Part shown: positions 9,881 to 21,139 of the stretch, piece after piece
How the letters are laid out: the number at the start of each line of letters is the position of its first letter
Numbering within the stretch: position 1 is the stretch's first letter
Source of the DNA: Tetrastigma voinierianum
Taxonomy: Eukaryota; Streptophyta; Magnoliopsida; Vitales; Vitaceae
Assembly: GCA_016808115.1 (NCBI GenBank)
Contig: JAEQBH010006379.1
Span: forward strand, 124,001-188,000
DNA length: 64,000 nucleotides
Direction: 5' to 3'
The notes under the pieces: model-generated
The model's database searches: none
Told to the model about the DNA's origin: nothing
The model's input: the letters and a program-made list of their open reading frames with translations, nothing else
Made by a program: the position numbers and the translations under genes

Positions 9881-11617
9881 AGGTATGGATGGTTATGATT
9901 TTGTATGGATTGGTATGGAAACTATTTGTGTATGGATTGTTATGGTTTTGTTTGGACATTAGTTTGTTTTATTTCTAGGGTTTAGTTAGGAATTCATCAT
10001 AACCCTAGATTTGTTGAAAGTTGGGTTGGTAAAACCCTAGTTTGTAATAGATGAGTATGGAATCCTCCCTTTGAGTATGGATTCTTGGTCTATGATGTAT
10101 GGATACCTATTTGGGTGTTAGGAAGTTAACCTAACTTACAAGTATTTGAGTTTGGGTTTGGAAAAACCCTAATTAATCTCTATGTTTGGTTTTGGTTGGG
10201 TTAGAATACACTTGGGAGTTGTTTTTGGTGATGCTTTTGGATTATTTTAGGGTTTTTAGTTGGATTTATGGAAAAAAGGGACAAAATCAGCAAAATCTGG
10301 AAATTTTCGAGGTTCTACGTTGCTGTGTAGGGATCCCATGCAGCAGCGTAGGTCCACTCCAAGGCGTGGCATGTCCACGCAGTGGCGTGGTCGAGAGGAG
10401 GCTTGGACAAGCCTCGGGTACACCGTGGCGTAGCAAAGCTAAGTCGCAGTGTAGTAGTTCTACGCCGCAGCGTAGCTACTGTTCACAACATGGAAATTTT
10501 TAGGTTTTGTTTTGTTTTTCTATTCCGTTATTCTGAGGACTTGTCTATTGGACTAATGAGGACCCTATAAGTGTATGCAAGTGTCCATTCATATTTGTAA
10601 GGTAAAGAAAAAATTAGATTATACCTCGCCGCCTCGGCGAAGCGTTGGCAAACTTAATGCCCTTTGATAAGATAGTAAGTTCCTAAACACGTATAATTGT
10701 AGGACTGCCTAAGACCGGATATTGAATGACACGACACCTCTGTTATGTGGGCATGCACGTATAGTACTTCAATACTCTCTGATTAGTGTGACGACACTCT
10801 TTGTCAATGCTTCGACACTCCTGCTTTGTGCTATGGCACCTTAGTACTGCACTGTACCTTTGGGTACTTATTGTGCTGTGTCCAACTCATTTCTTATTAC
10901 TGGTCTAGGTAGTCAAACAATTATATAATAAAAGTAAAGTAATGTTCACTGCTCTGGTATGAAAGTACCACGTACCTGCATAAGTATAAGTTCTTAAAAT
11001 TTACCGGTACCTTGTACAAGTATAAGTTATGTTGTACCTACAAGTACCTCTATATAAATATAGGCTCTGTAATTCCTATGGGAGATCTAAACAAGTATAA
11101 GTTTTCTATAAGTATAAGTATGTGTATAAGTTTGTTATATGAATTCATGGTACCTGATATCTACTAACGTATATCCGCTACTCATATCCGCATCGTTATA
11201 TACTTCATCGTAAATGAGTATTAGTGCACGTGTATACGTTTAAGTCATATGTTTCCCACTAAGTGTTAAGCTTAGCACGAGTTTTAATCCGTGTAGGTAC
11301 AGAGGAGGACGTCCGTGATCTTTCGCATACTGTTGGGCCAACAAACTACTAGGAGTTCATCATAGTAGGTTTCGCTCTTTTATTATTTAAATGTAAATGT
11401 ACAGTTTTTGTATATGCATATGTAAATGGGACTCAGGACTATATGTATTGACATTGTAAACACCACTATGGTGATAGTTTTATTTTGTATCTTGGTATAT
11501 GATATTTTGATTCAGTTACAAGACTTGGGCCCGCCAATGTTTGAAAAAGCAAGTAAAGAGTCCCAGTATAGTTTCGCGCCCCGTTCATCCACCTAGGCGG
11601 GGGTCGAGGGTGTGACA
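9486..11617 (+). mobile_element. Full-length F2 gypsy LTR, opposite orientation to its neighbour
   Basis: It starts TGAGTAACACCCCGAAATA (family start TGTAACACCCCG as at 32380) and ends GGGTCGAGGGTGTGACA. Length is about 2.13 kb. It aligns along its whole length with the two truncated minus LTRs (2785-4221 and 8794-9485). No primer site or coding sequence follows at 11618. The flanking 5-mers ATAAT and CTCCT do not match, so it is not a simple solo insertion with intact target duplications. An AG-rich microsatellite (GAA repeats) lies at about 9800-9880. Confidence 0.78.
10315..10475. repeat. Seven-copy array of a 16-nt palindrome in the F2 LTR
   Basis: Seven 16-nt units occur at 10315, 10336, 10354, 10375, 10418, 10439 and 10460. 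The clearest is CTACGCCGCAGCGTAG; others include CCACGCAGTGGCGTGG and CCATGCAGCAGCGTAG. The consensus is roughly YYACGCNGYRGCGTRG, an imperfect inverted repeat with arms of about 6 nt. Start-to-start spacing is 18-21 nt, or 43 nt where one position seems lost. It is GC-rich within an AT-rich LTR. Open frames over this stretch are artefacts of its composition. Confidence 0.85.
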
Positions 11618-13655
11618 CTCCTAGCTTAACTAAGAGGTCTCGAGTTTGAGCCTTGAAAATGTAGTAGTGTTTTATGGTAGAGCTTTACTGCCCCTGTGGT
11701 CCCTCTCGGCTCGAATAAGGATTAGTCTATGTGTGGTGTATGGGTTAAAGGTGCCTTTTGTGTGTGCATTAGCCCGCTCAAAACACCTCAATATCTAACC
11801 AAAAAAAAAGAACCATTCACTTTTTATCTCTTAGATCCATTCACTTTTTTTTTTTTTATTCATCTCCATTGCAATTTTAAAATTTTTCTTTATAGTAGTT
11901 TTAGATGTTCAGACCTCATCTTCATTATAGTTTAAGATGTTCAGACATCATCTTCATGGTAGTGTCAGATGCTCAGACTTCATCGACATTCCGCCCTCGA
12001 TCGCTCAGCCTTTATCTCTCTTTCACGGATAAGGTTTCGCTTTAGACCTCATCTCCTTTTCAGACTTCATCTCCACTACGATTTGAGCCACCTGGTTGTA
12101 AATCATATAAAATTTACACACAATTCATCATCTTTTCAATTTCTTCAATATGAAAACACTTCCAAGCACCCCCAAACTTGTTTGGGTGCCTCTTTTCTTG
12201 CCATTCCATACTACCTTTCAATATGTGTACATTATGATTTCCTTTAATGGAACCAAGAATCCTTTTCCCTAAATTTTCTGACAAGGTTTCATGAGTAGTG
12301 CAATGTCTAACCCCCTTATGCTTTCTACATACTCTTTTAGCGAGCTTTGGGTCGGTGAACTCCTAATTAGTCGGGCCTTAGGCATTAGGTGTTAAAACAT
12401 CCCTAAGAACTTAATCACCCTAGGTAGGAAGGCTATGATACTAGACTTACTCCATCTTTCTTCACTTCATTTTTGCTTTTTTTTTGTATTTTTTCTCCTT
12501 TTTTATCCTCATTTCTTTTTTATTTCAATTTCCATATTGTCCCACCGATCACACCTTCAATATTTTTCAATCAACACAAAGAACACCCTCGAACTTACAT
12601 CATGACCGATCTTAGTTGTGTATTGAATCCAAACATAACTTGGGTAAGCATGGTTCTTTACTGAAGGATGATGATGTAAAGGAGGGAAGATGGTTTACAA
12701 TTGGTTTCGAAGAAAGAAATGTAGGCTTTTAAGGCTCAAATACAGGTGCTAAGGGAATATGCTTCTGCATATCAAAAGGGTTGGTTTGAAAGGCACAACT
12801 TTCCAAGGATGGCCTATCTCATTTCTCAATTGTTGTGTTGCCTAGGATTTCGCCTCAAATAATACTTTAACAAGTTCTAGAACCTATGGAGATCAATGAC
12901 CGATGATCTTGTAAACCTTCTCTAACTTAAGCAACAATAATTTCTCAAGGGTACTAGTGACCAAGGCTTTAAATTAGAGGATCAATAGGTAGGAAATACA
13001 CATGAATGAGCTTGTGACCAAAATGTATTAAGCTCTACTACACCTAATGCTCCTCGCTTCTAAGGACTCAATCAAATCTATCACCAACAACACAAACACT
13101 TTACCACAAGCTGAACCACCACTTTTATTCAAAAGCAAAGCATTTCCAAAACTTATTTTTGTGAAATTTTTTCAAATATGAACAATTTATTTACACTCTC
13201 ACTAAAAAATGTTGTGCAACAGCGTTAGACAACGATACGAGGTGATATCAATTTAACTCTCAACATTTTAGAAAAACATGAAACTCAAAATGATCTATGC
13301 CTCATCCATTCCAACACAGCACATTTCAAAATCTCGAAGATTCTAAGGTGTTAATTAAAATTAAATCAAACCAAACCAAATTTAAAACTAACAAATGCAT
13401 TACCATGCTAAAAGATTGACAAACCACAATTCATTTCATTCAATTCAATTGACAATAATGACGAGCTTTGGGGGTTGATGCAAACATGGACTAAGAAACA
13501 AAAGAAACCTAATACAAGATAACTAAGAAAGAACTGAAAATAAAAAAAAAAAAGACAACTAAAACAAAACTCCCAAACTTGCAATGAACAGAGACAAAAC
13601 ATAATGAGATAGAGGAAGAGAAATGAGGGATTCCCCTCTCAATCCATATCAGCGT
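11618..13655. other. Unassigned intergenic sequence
   Basis: No coding homology was recognised on either strand. The stretch has T-rich tracts (11820-11900, 12470-12530) and AT-rich sequence. The segment 12650-12960 looks like ordinary dispersed repeat sequence, but I cannot name a family. No F1 or F2 internal coding fragments were found here, although the truncated F1 element ending at 2778 might have been expected to continue on this side. Confidence 0.5.
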
Positions 13656-14446
13656 CCCAGTGTGACGCCCCAAAACCCGGGGGTCCGTTGAAAACCCGTC
13701 AACCCACCGAAGACTCGTGAATGTCAGGTAACCTGACAGCACAACACCGTGTCCCTTTTTCCGGGACCCATGATTTAACGAAAATCGGACATAGTCTTCT
13801 TTGTACGGGGAGCTCTATCCAAAATACAACCTGTATAAAAAAAAAAAACTGGCAACATGGCTCAATCTAATACAATGATCTCATTGGGTCCAATTATGAG
13901 TGAAAGTGGCCTAACCGGGCCCACTCATTCACACTACTGAATATACAGGACTAATTACCATAGTCCTCAAGAGTCTAATTACAACACTCTTACAAATATT
14001 ACAAATTAGAACAAGGTTGTTCCAAAGTATTTTTACAATTCTTTTTACACAAAATGCAAGCTAGAACTATTTTGTTCCAAGCTTCTTTACAAAAAATCAA
14101 TTACAAGCCACAACCCGACTTTCTTCATAACCAAGCTTGGAAAGTGAGCACTGGCCCACCTACATACCCCCGCACTAAAAGGGGTCCCACGACAGGGTGA
14201 TCAATGCCTAGTAGGGTACACTCCTATAGGGGCTACTCCCCACCTAAGTGCACATGCAATGCCATGTTCACACAATCAAACATTCCAAGTAAAATGCAGT
14301 TTCTACTCTGGAATGCCTACATACCATACCTTTAACACGAGTCCTCACCGACTCCCTCACACATGTTTATGCCAAGTGTAAAACTTAATACCGGTGTTTC
14401 ACCCAATGACCCTTTATCCAAAACAAAAGTTTTTTGTTTTTAAACT

Positions 14447-14778
14447 CATTGGACATCCTCCGATAAACCACTTTATTCAAAGCCATTGGACAATCTTCGA
14501 TAAACAATTTTATTCAAAAGCATTGGACAGTCTCGATAAACAACTTTATTCAAAAGCATTGGACAATCTTCAATAAACCGCTTTAATCAAAAGCATTGGA
14601 CAGTCTCTGATAAACCGCTTTATTCAAAAGCATTGGATAGTGTCTGATTAACCGCTTTAATCAAAAGTATTGGACAGTCTCCGATAAACCGCTTTATTCA
14701 AAAGCATTGGACAGTCTCCGATAAACCGCTTTATTCAAAAGCATTGGACAGTCTCCAATGAACAACTTTATTCAAAGC
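14447..14778. repeat. 37-bp minisatellite, nine units
   Basis: The unit contains CATTGGACAGTCTCCGATAA followed by ACCGCTTTATTCAAAAG. CATTGG (or TATTGG) starts occur at 14447, 14484, 14521, 14557, 14594, 14631, 14668, 14705 and 14742, a period of 37 bp with one 36-bp step. The array lies within the solo F1 LTR. Frames that read through it are repeats of the unit, not genes. Units are contiguous without unique spacers, so it is not a CRISPR. Confidence 0.95.
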
Positions 14779-15351
14779 TATGAAATGCACCCGTGATTCT
14801 CAATTGGATGTAGTCCAAAGTACCGAGCTCACCACCCACTCACCAAGAATGATGAATGATTATGACCATGCACACGCACCCATTTAATGTGATGTCCCCT
14901 TGCATATGAAATGCAATTATGGCATTCCATGCTTATACCATGCCATATATATATGATGAGTGCTATATGGACATTTTAAACCATGCATAATATCCATGCA
15001 TCATTTGGACAATCATATCAATTAACATACAATTTTCAAATGAACCACACAATACATGTCAACATATTATACACACATATATTGAAATCTGCAAGTCATC
15101 ACCAATAAATCAATGACTTACATTATACTCTAGGCTTAATTGTGACACCATGTCCACAAATAGCCTATAATTGAGCCATGTGGCCTTGTTCATACACAAA
15201 CACATCACAAGCCAAACCATTAGAACATACAATTTGACTTCCACACAATTTCAACCAAGTATATCACTCAATTCAAGGAATGATATACTACAATCATATA
15301 CCAATTGTGGCAAAAATCTGGACACAAATCATTAAACAACCTAAGCTATAA

Positions 15352-15730
15352 TAGTCCCGAAAAATGGGCCATAACTCTAGTTATAGAGGTCCAATTTGGG
15401 TGATTCAAAATCCTAACATCAAGTTATCAGATAGAGCTACAATTTCCTTGAAGGATACTAGTCCAAATTCTCACTTTTTCCCAACCGAAAACCAGTCCCA
15501 AAAATCTAGACAGTATTTTCAACCAAAACAAGGCGGCCTGTGGCAGTCCTAGAAAATGGATCATAACTTGGGTTATAGATGTCCAATTTGGGTGATTCAA
15601 AAACTTAACATCAATTTCTTAGATAGGGCTACAATTTCCTTGAAGGATACTAGTCCAAATTCTCCCTTTTTCTAACCAAAAATCAGCCCCAAAAACTGGA
15701 CCTCATATAGGGTCAAAACAAGGCACTATT
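15352..15730. repeat. 193-bp tandem duplication in the solo F1 LTR
   Basis: Two consecutive copies begin at 15352 and 15545. Both contain ATAACT..GTTATAGA, GTCCAATTTGGGTGATTCAA, and the block TTTCCTTGAAGGATACTAGT followed by CCAAATTCTC. The copies are highly similar, with scattered substitutions. The module resembles the triplicated one at 33001-33500 in the F2 solo LTR. Confidence 0.9.
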
Positions 15731-16560
15731 CCCATAACCCATTATTTTGCCAAACAGTCCCTTAGGGAAAAAATAGCCAAATAGCCCCTTAGGGCACTAA
15801 AAATCAACTAAACAGCCCCTAGAATGGAAAATAACCAAAGTAGGAAGAATCCCTACCTCTTGGAGCGTAGAAGAAACTCTAGGAAGTCTCGTGGGCACTT
15901 CCTAAACCTGAAACCTTTGATCCGAACCTCGGCTGAATCCCTGAAATCCCTTGTTTTCTGCACCCACGTAGCTCTCGCCGAGTAGAGATGAACTTTCTCG
16001 TTTGACCCGACGACCTAACCAATAGAACTCTGTGGATCAAAGAGAGAAGTTTTAATTTTCTATTTTTATTTTCTCTCCCTCTCTCACTCTACGGGTCTTC
16101 CTCTCTTCCCCAGCAGAATATTTGATATTTTCTACCCAAAATCCCCCTTTTTAACCCCTTTTTGTCAATTTTAAATACTTGGCCCACGTCGTGCCATGTG
16201 TCGCGACTTGTCCAGGCTTGTTTTTGCCTTGAAACAATTTATTTTGTCCCGGTTCAAGTTCAATTTATTTTAAATGAACTTAACTTGAGTTATTTTCTAA
16301 CTTCCGAGATTCTCATAAAAATCTCGTCCATATGAATCATTAGACGCCCGTTACCTTGAAAATCGTGAAAAAATCTGTCTCGGAATTCGACGAAAATTTT
16401 CTGGGGGTAACTAGATTTCGTGAGATGAATTCAACTGTGAAGTCTGTGTCATCATCGGAGATCTAGAAATTTTTCCAGGCTTCTTTGAACCATTTCATCA
16501 ATTTTTACTGTTTTTGCCATTTTTTAGAAAAATTAAAATTTTCTCGGGTTTTACACCCAA

Positions 16561-17886
16561 AGAGGTCGAGGTGATGACCATGTTGGAAGTTGTCCATTGG
16601 ACCACTATATAGTACCAGTTCTATGTATTATGTAACCATAGAAGGTTATATGGTAACACCCACTTAATTTCTATGACTAAAAAGTCATAGAGAGCTTTCT
16701 TTAGCCACATGGATTTGATAAACACAATTGTATATGTTTTTAGTTATGAATTTTAATGACCCCTACTAAAAATATATGGCTATAAATTGTTTTTCTTGTA
16801 GTGAAGCTTCACATAAACTTCATGATCTCAAATCATAAAATTTATACCAAGATTCTTCTCAATGCACATCTCATATGGCGTTTTTTGAACTGGTTTAAAT
16901 AAAACACGGTCAAGTAATCCCAAATCCCCAATCTGATCGAAAGAAGAAGAAACCCTAATCTGATTGAAACAACAACCTAATACTCAAATGAATGATTTGA
17001 AGAATAATCCCTAATTCTTTCAAAGTTGAAAAGTAAAGCTTGTTTGTTCATGATAGTGTTTTATGAGTTGTTGCATTAAGAGACGAGACACTGTCAAGAA
17101 TAGGATCTATCAACCTAAATCTTTCTACCATAACATAGTAAATAAAATCTAAATGAAATATAAATACATTCAAAACATACACGGAGACAGAAACTTGGTT
17201 ACGCAGTTCGGAAATTGCCTACACCCTCGGGGCTAGACCTAAATGCAAGGAATTTCACTATATATTAATTAGGTTACACATAGGTTTGAAGTGAGACAAG
17301 GCTCCCCCTTTCTCACTGCCATCTTCTCCTAACTCTTCCATAGTGAAACATGGATATAAGCTCCCTTTATTTCCCTTAACATCTGCATTCGGAACCATCC
17401 AAGCCTAATAACACCATTTCAACCAAGAGCAACAAATATGCTCATTCAATCCGCTAGAGCAAGACATGTTGTCGTGATCCTCCAGAAAGAGCCTCAAGGA
17501 TCTCCCGCTTTTGTGTTTCTAAACTTTATCCGCATAAGCTCCTCTCATTTTTAAACTACCCATAGAATATTTTCTCAATAATTTGTGGCTTCTCCTTTCC
17601 TAAATTGCTTCATGAATCCACTTGTAACATAACGTTTTCTTCCATATCTATCTCAATGAAATATCTTCCTTCAGAATGAATATGCCAAGTGAGACCTGAT
17701 CAATCTGATTTGATTTGCCTATCAAGGCCTAATGATGATATGCACTTTACCTTATTTATCTCAGGGAATCTTGAACCCTGATTTGTAGAATATTCCTTCA
17801 AAAGTCGTTTTGAATAAGGAACAGACAAATTGAGATACACAGCTTGATCTATCATCTTATGTGATAACGTAGTGACATTAGGTAAA
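16561..17886. other. Unassigned sequence between the solo LTR and the copia element
   Basis: There is no convincing coding homology. The segment near 17180-17240 (ACGGAGACAGAAACTTGG, then TTACGCAGTTCGG) resembles leader or LTR sequence common in plant copia elements, but I could not tie it to a second copy here. The short open frame on the minus strand at 17700-17912 has no family I recognise and straddles the left end of the copia LTR, so it is probably chance. Confidence 0.4.
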
Positions 17887-17891
17887 AACTT

Positions 17892-18266
17892 TGTTGGATT
17901 TTTTCTATACAAGCAAGTCCAAGTTGTTTAAAACACTAAATGGGTTCACACATGGACTTGGGCCCTACGGTGTGGAGGCCCAAATGGCTATTACATTCTA
18001 GGCTTAGTACCATAAATAGAGAAAGATATCACAACCCTAAATAAAATCTTAATTAATTATGGAGAACAATGAGAAAAGAAACATTTTTGATTCACACGCC
18101 ACATGTCGGGCTCATCACCTGAGGATAGTTTGGAAGATCTCGCGTTCTTGTGTGCATACTTTTTGCAAATCCACAAGGTATGATCTGACCGTTATATTAG
18201 TATAGTACTAAATTGAATATTCTAAATCACATGATGATTCTGTTTCCGCCGATTATTATTCCTACA
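17892..18266 (+). mobile_element. 5' LTR of the copia element
   Basis: It begins TGTTGGATTTTTTC and ends TTCCTACA, 375 bp. It aligns end to end with 24732-25122, for example GCAAGTCCAAGTTGTTTAAA, CATGGACTTGGGCCCTA, GATAGTTTGGAAGATCT and TAAATCACATGATGATTC. A possible TATA-like element (CATAAATAGAG) lies near 18011. ATCGGTGACGAGCC directly after the LTR is a plausible but diverged tRNA-iMet primer site. Confidence 0.88.
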
Positions 18267-19880
18267 ATCGGTGACGAGCCTTCGTGTGATTAAATTTTCA
18301 ATTTGATCTAAACAATTTCATGTATTTTGGTGTTTGATTAGCAATATGGCACCTAGGTTTTCTATATTTGTTGATTCGCATGTTCTCATGTTTAATATGA
18401 TTTTTTGTTCATGGATGGTTACTGAATAATTGTGGTTTGCGCTTCAATCCATGGTAGAGTTTTTTGTGTATTTCATCGGTTTGTAAATAAGGGGCTAATC
18501 ATAAGATTAGGGTTTCTTATTTTTTTCTCAATCATCTAAATTTTTGTACACCATTTTATTAGGGTATAGGATTATTTTTTGTAAAATTTTTGGAAGACTA
18601 ATGAAGAACAAAAGAGAAGCAAGATGAAGAACTCCGAGGGAGAAATGACTGCATACGCGAGACTGCTTTTGCAAGTATCAAGGAGGCTATATACATCCAA
18701 ATGACAAACGACCATCAAGAAGTGCAAGGAAGAGATGACACGGCCGCCGGGACAATTCTGCCGAATCACCGTTTGACGCTTCCCCACGCACTCCTACTGC
18801 CACATACAGGCTTCCACGCCTCCACTTAGGCCGCGAGTGAGAACGCGTGGAGAGGGTTTTGGCCGCCGAATTTTATAGACTTCCTCCTCCAGACGTTGCG
18901 CTTCTATGGGTGGTTTGGGTCTCCGTGGCGACACCGAATGATGGCTTTGATACTGGTTTCATGTTGCTGTTTGTGGAGTTTCCTTGGTTTAACTCAAATC
19001 TTTATTTGGGGCCTGGTCAGGTAAATTGAACCTAAATGGATTGGTCACCAAAGCTTGACGTGATTAATAACAAAGGGCTTTAAGTGTTACGCTTGTGATT
19101 TTTTTTCTTTTCTTTCTTAGGAAACCATGGATCAGCTCTTTTTTTTTTCTAACTCATATATTATTTTTTATTCAAGGATGATTAAATTATATTTGCAAGA
19201 TGCTTATTGTGATAACATGACATATAGACTAGGTGGTGTCATATTATCTTGCATCAATGATATACATGTGTATAATTAAATTTTGTTTTTTTAATCTAGA
19301 TAAATATAATTATGAAAAACTTATTCTTTCAGGTCCAAATAATAAAATGGTCATGTGAAGCCCACCTGATAATCATGATCGGTTTTACTGATTGAACTTA
19401 AATACTTTTAAAATCTTAATTAGATTGACCGGTCCACCACCGGCAACTCTTAGAGATCAAGAGAATTTTAAAATTAAACAAGGATTCAAAAACCACAATA
19501 ATTTTATTAACCTCCCAATGAGGCTTTAATAATATTATTATGGGCCATATGAACAATGACTGAAATGAAAGTGTATTATCTTGAAGCTGTCTCTGTATCT
19601 AAGGAAGATTGGGATGTAAGTAGTCCGACAAGTGGGACCCCAATTTTTTCGGGGACTGACTTAGTTGGATACTATTCATTTTACATCAAGTTTTAGTTTG
19701 TTATAAATGTCTTGCCCAAATTGTGGAGCATTTATTATGGAATTAAATTATTGTTACACAAAACAACAAATATGTATATTTGTTTTGGATTTACTAAATA
19801 TATGTTTATTGGGTAATATACGAAGTTATTAGTGTGCTCAATGGCAATTTTTTTTTTCCGTAAAATGGCATCTTTCAACC
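18267..19880 (+). other. Long non-coding leader of the copia element
   Basis: About 1.6 kb separates the LTR from the first gag-like sequence. Nothing in it resembles gag. It includes a GC-richer patch at 18720-18950 and the phrase GGCTTTGATACTGG (about 18942), which looks like an inverted tRNA-iMet primer site. A small foreign insertion in the leader is therefore possible but unproven. Short open frames here have no recognised homology. Confidence 0.45.
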
Positions 19881-19884
19881 CTAG

Positions 19885-20480
19885 CTAAGGATTTTGGAAT
19901 AAAACCATCGGATGGAAGAATTTTGAAAATTGGAAAATGAATCTGTACATCGCTTTTGGATTACGGAAAATCAAGTTTGTCCCGATACCCCTAAGCCAAC
20001 TATCCCGTGTCGGTGCTAATGATATAACAAAACATAACATGCGACTTGGGGAGAATGCAAACACTTCACTCGACGTTATATTCGCCGCAGTTAGGTCATT
20101 TGAGGCAGCAAATAACGCCTCTCAAACAAAGGAGTAGAAATGCCCGCACTCAAGGATGTTTACTAAAAGTACCGCTTCGAGAGATAAGTCGCTATCACCG
20201 ATTTGATTAACACAAGTATGATCATGGGCGCGGTGGGGAAGGATCATTGCTTGGCAATGATTTCACATATCACGAGCGGAAGTATAGGGGAAAAATTTCG
20301 TGTTGAGATGAAGATAGATTCCATTCAAACTGGCTGCCTAAACATTTCAATCAATTCAAAGTAAATTACAAATTTTATGGCTAAGACGGGATCTCGACCC
20401 CGCCCACCGATGAGCTCAGAGTGCCAATGGGCCTCATAGCTAGCAAAAGATCAATCTTACGGAGGGTCTCAAGAAACCCT
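19885..20480 (+). pseudogene. Copia gag remnant
   Basis: Translation from about 19900 reads NFENWKMNLYIAFGLRKIKF, the copia gag opening (NF..WK..L...L...K..FVL) that binds the element's RNA and builds the particle. Later sequence includes SFEAANNASQTKE before a stop at 20137, and a basic patch (NPKGKPKGNGKKKKG) near 20470-20520 where a zinc-knuckle leader is usual. The knuckle itself is lost; only CPKATKKPG-like sequence follows. Frameshifts prevent a continuous reading. Confidence 0.68.
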
Positions 20481-20489
20481 AAAGGGAAA

Positions 20490-20835
20490 CCTAAGGGTAA
20501 TGGTAAGAAAAAGAAGGGGCAGTGATACCAAGTACCAAATCGACGCAATGAAGAAGCCGAAAGGCGCGCTCCAAGTTCGCGTAAAGGACACCGAAATGCA
20601 CTGCCCAAAGGCCACCAAAAAGCCAGGTATGGGTGATTTACTTGTTGTTGAGGCTTGTTTAGTGGAGAATTTTAATGATAAATGGATCATTGATTCAGGA
20701 GCCACTAATCATGTTTGTTACTTTTGCAGTGGTTCAAACATAGCACGCCTATCAAGAAAGACAAAGATAATGAAACTCGGGAACTGTGGAGCTAATCTCT
20801 CAGAAGGCCATATGACAAGTTGTTTTATTTTTTGA
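20490..20835 (+). pseudogene. Copia protease region
   Basis: One frame reads GDLLVVEACLVENFNDKWII followed by DSGATNHVCYF. This is the copia protease opening (WI.DSGATNHVC), with the catalytic aspartate and DSG triad motif intact. Downstream RLSRKTKIMKLGNCGANLSE resembles the region leading to the flap, and a stop ends the frame at 20835. About 320 bp of non-matching AT-rich sequence then precedes the integrase zinc region, so part of the protease is missing or unreadable. Confidence 0.82.
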
Positions 20836-21139
20836 TAATAATAGGACTTTTTATGTTTAGAAGATTGTTTATTTGTTCCGATTTCAAGAGGAATTTGGTT
20901 TATGCCGGGCTGTTTAGCTTGAACACGGTTTGACATTACAAAGCACTCGCTTCAATAAGAAGTAAATCTTTTTTATTTGTTCCTATGATCTTATGAATAA
21001 ATCTTTATTTTTTAACTCCTTTCCATGCATATAAATGCCATTGAAATTGTTGATTAATGGAATGATAATCACCTTGCCAAGAAAAGGAAAGTATGAAATG
21101 AAACTTACCTCTGGCATTTGTGATTAGGTCATATTAATC

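Larger units (their letters stand above)
13661..16555 (-). mobile_element. Solo LTR of the F1 gypsy family, 2.9 kb
   Basis: On the minus strand it starts TGTAAAACCCGAGAAAATT at 16555 and ends GGGGCGTCACA at 13661. Flanking 5-mers are CCCAG (13656-13660) and CCCAA (16556-16560), a target-site duplication with one change. No coding sequence or primer site adjoins either end, so it is a solo LTR left by recombination between two LTRs. Its first 250 bp align with the LTRs at 26773, 55213 and 2340. Its interior holds a minisatellite (14447-14778) and a 193-bp tandem duplication (15352-15730) that the other family members lack. Confidence 0.82.

Noticed and set aside
10186..10570. Open frames across the F2 LTR (up to 105 codons)
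   Set aside because: They cover the palindrome array within a non-coding LTR, and homologous LTRs do not keep the frames.
14394..14576. Repetitive open frame suggesting a repeat protein
   Set aside because: It is the 37-bp minisatellite read in one frame and sits inside a solo LTR.
14447..14778. Possible CRISPR-like array
   Set aside because: Units are contiguous with no unique spacers, in plant DNA and inside an LTR.
17700..17912. Small host gene on the minus strand
   Set aside because: The frame has no recognised homology and its start lies inside the copia LTR, so it crosses an insertion boundary.
18942..18955. GGCTTTGATACTGG as a minus-strand primer binding site
   Set aside because: No LTR end adjoins it and no minus-strand coding sequence lies to its left. 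It is at most a relic.
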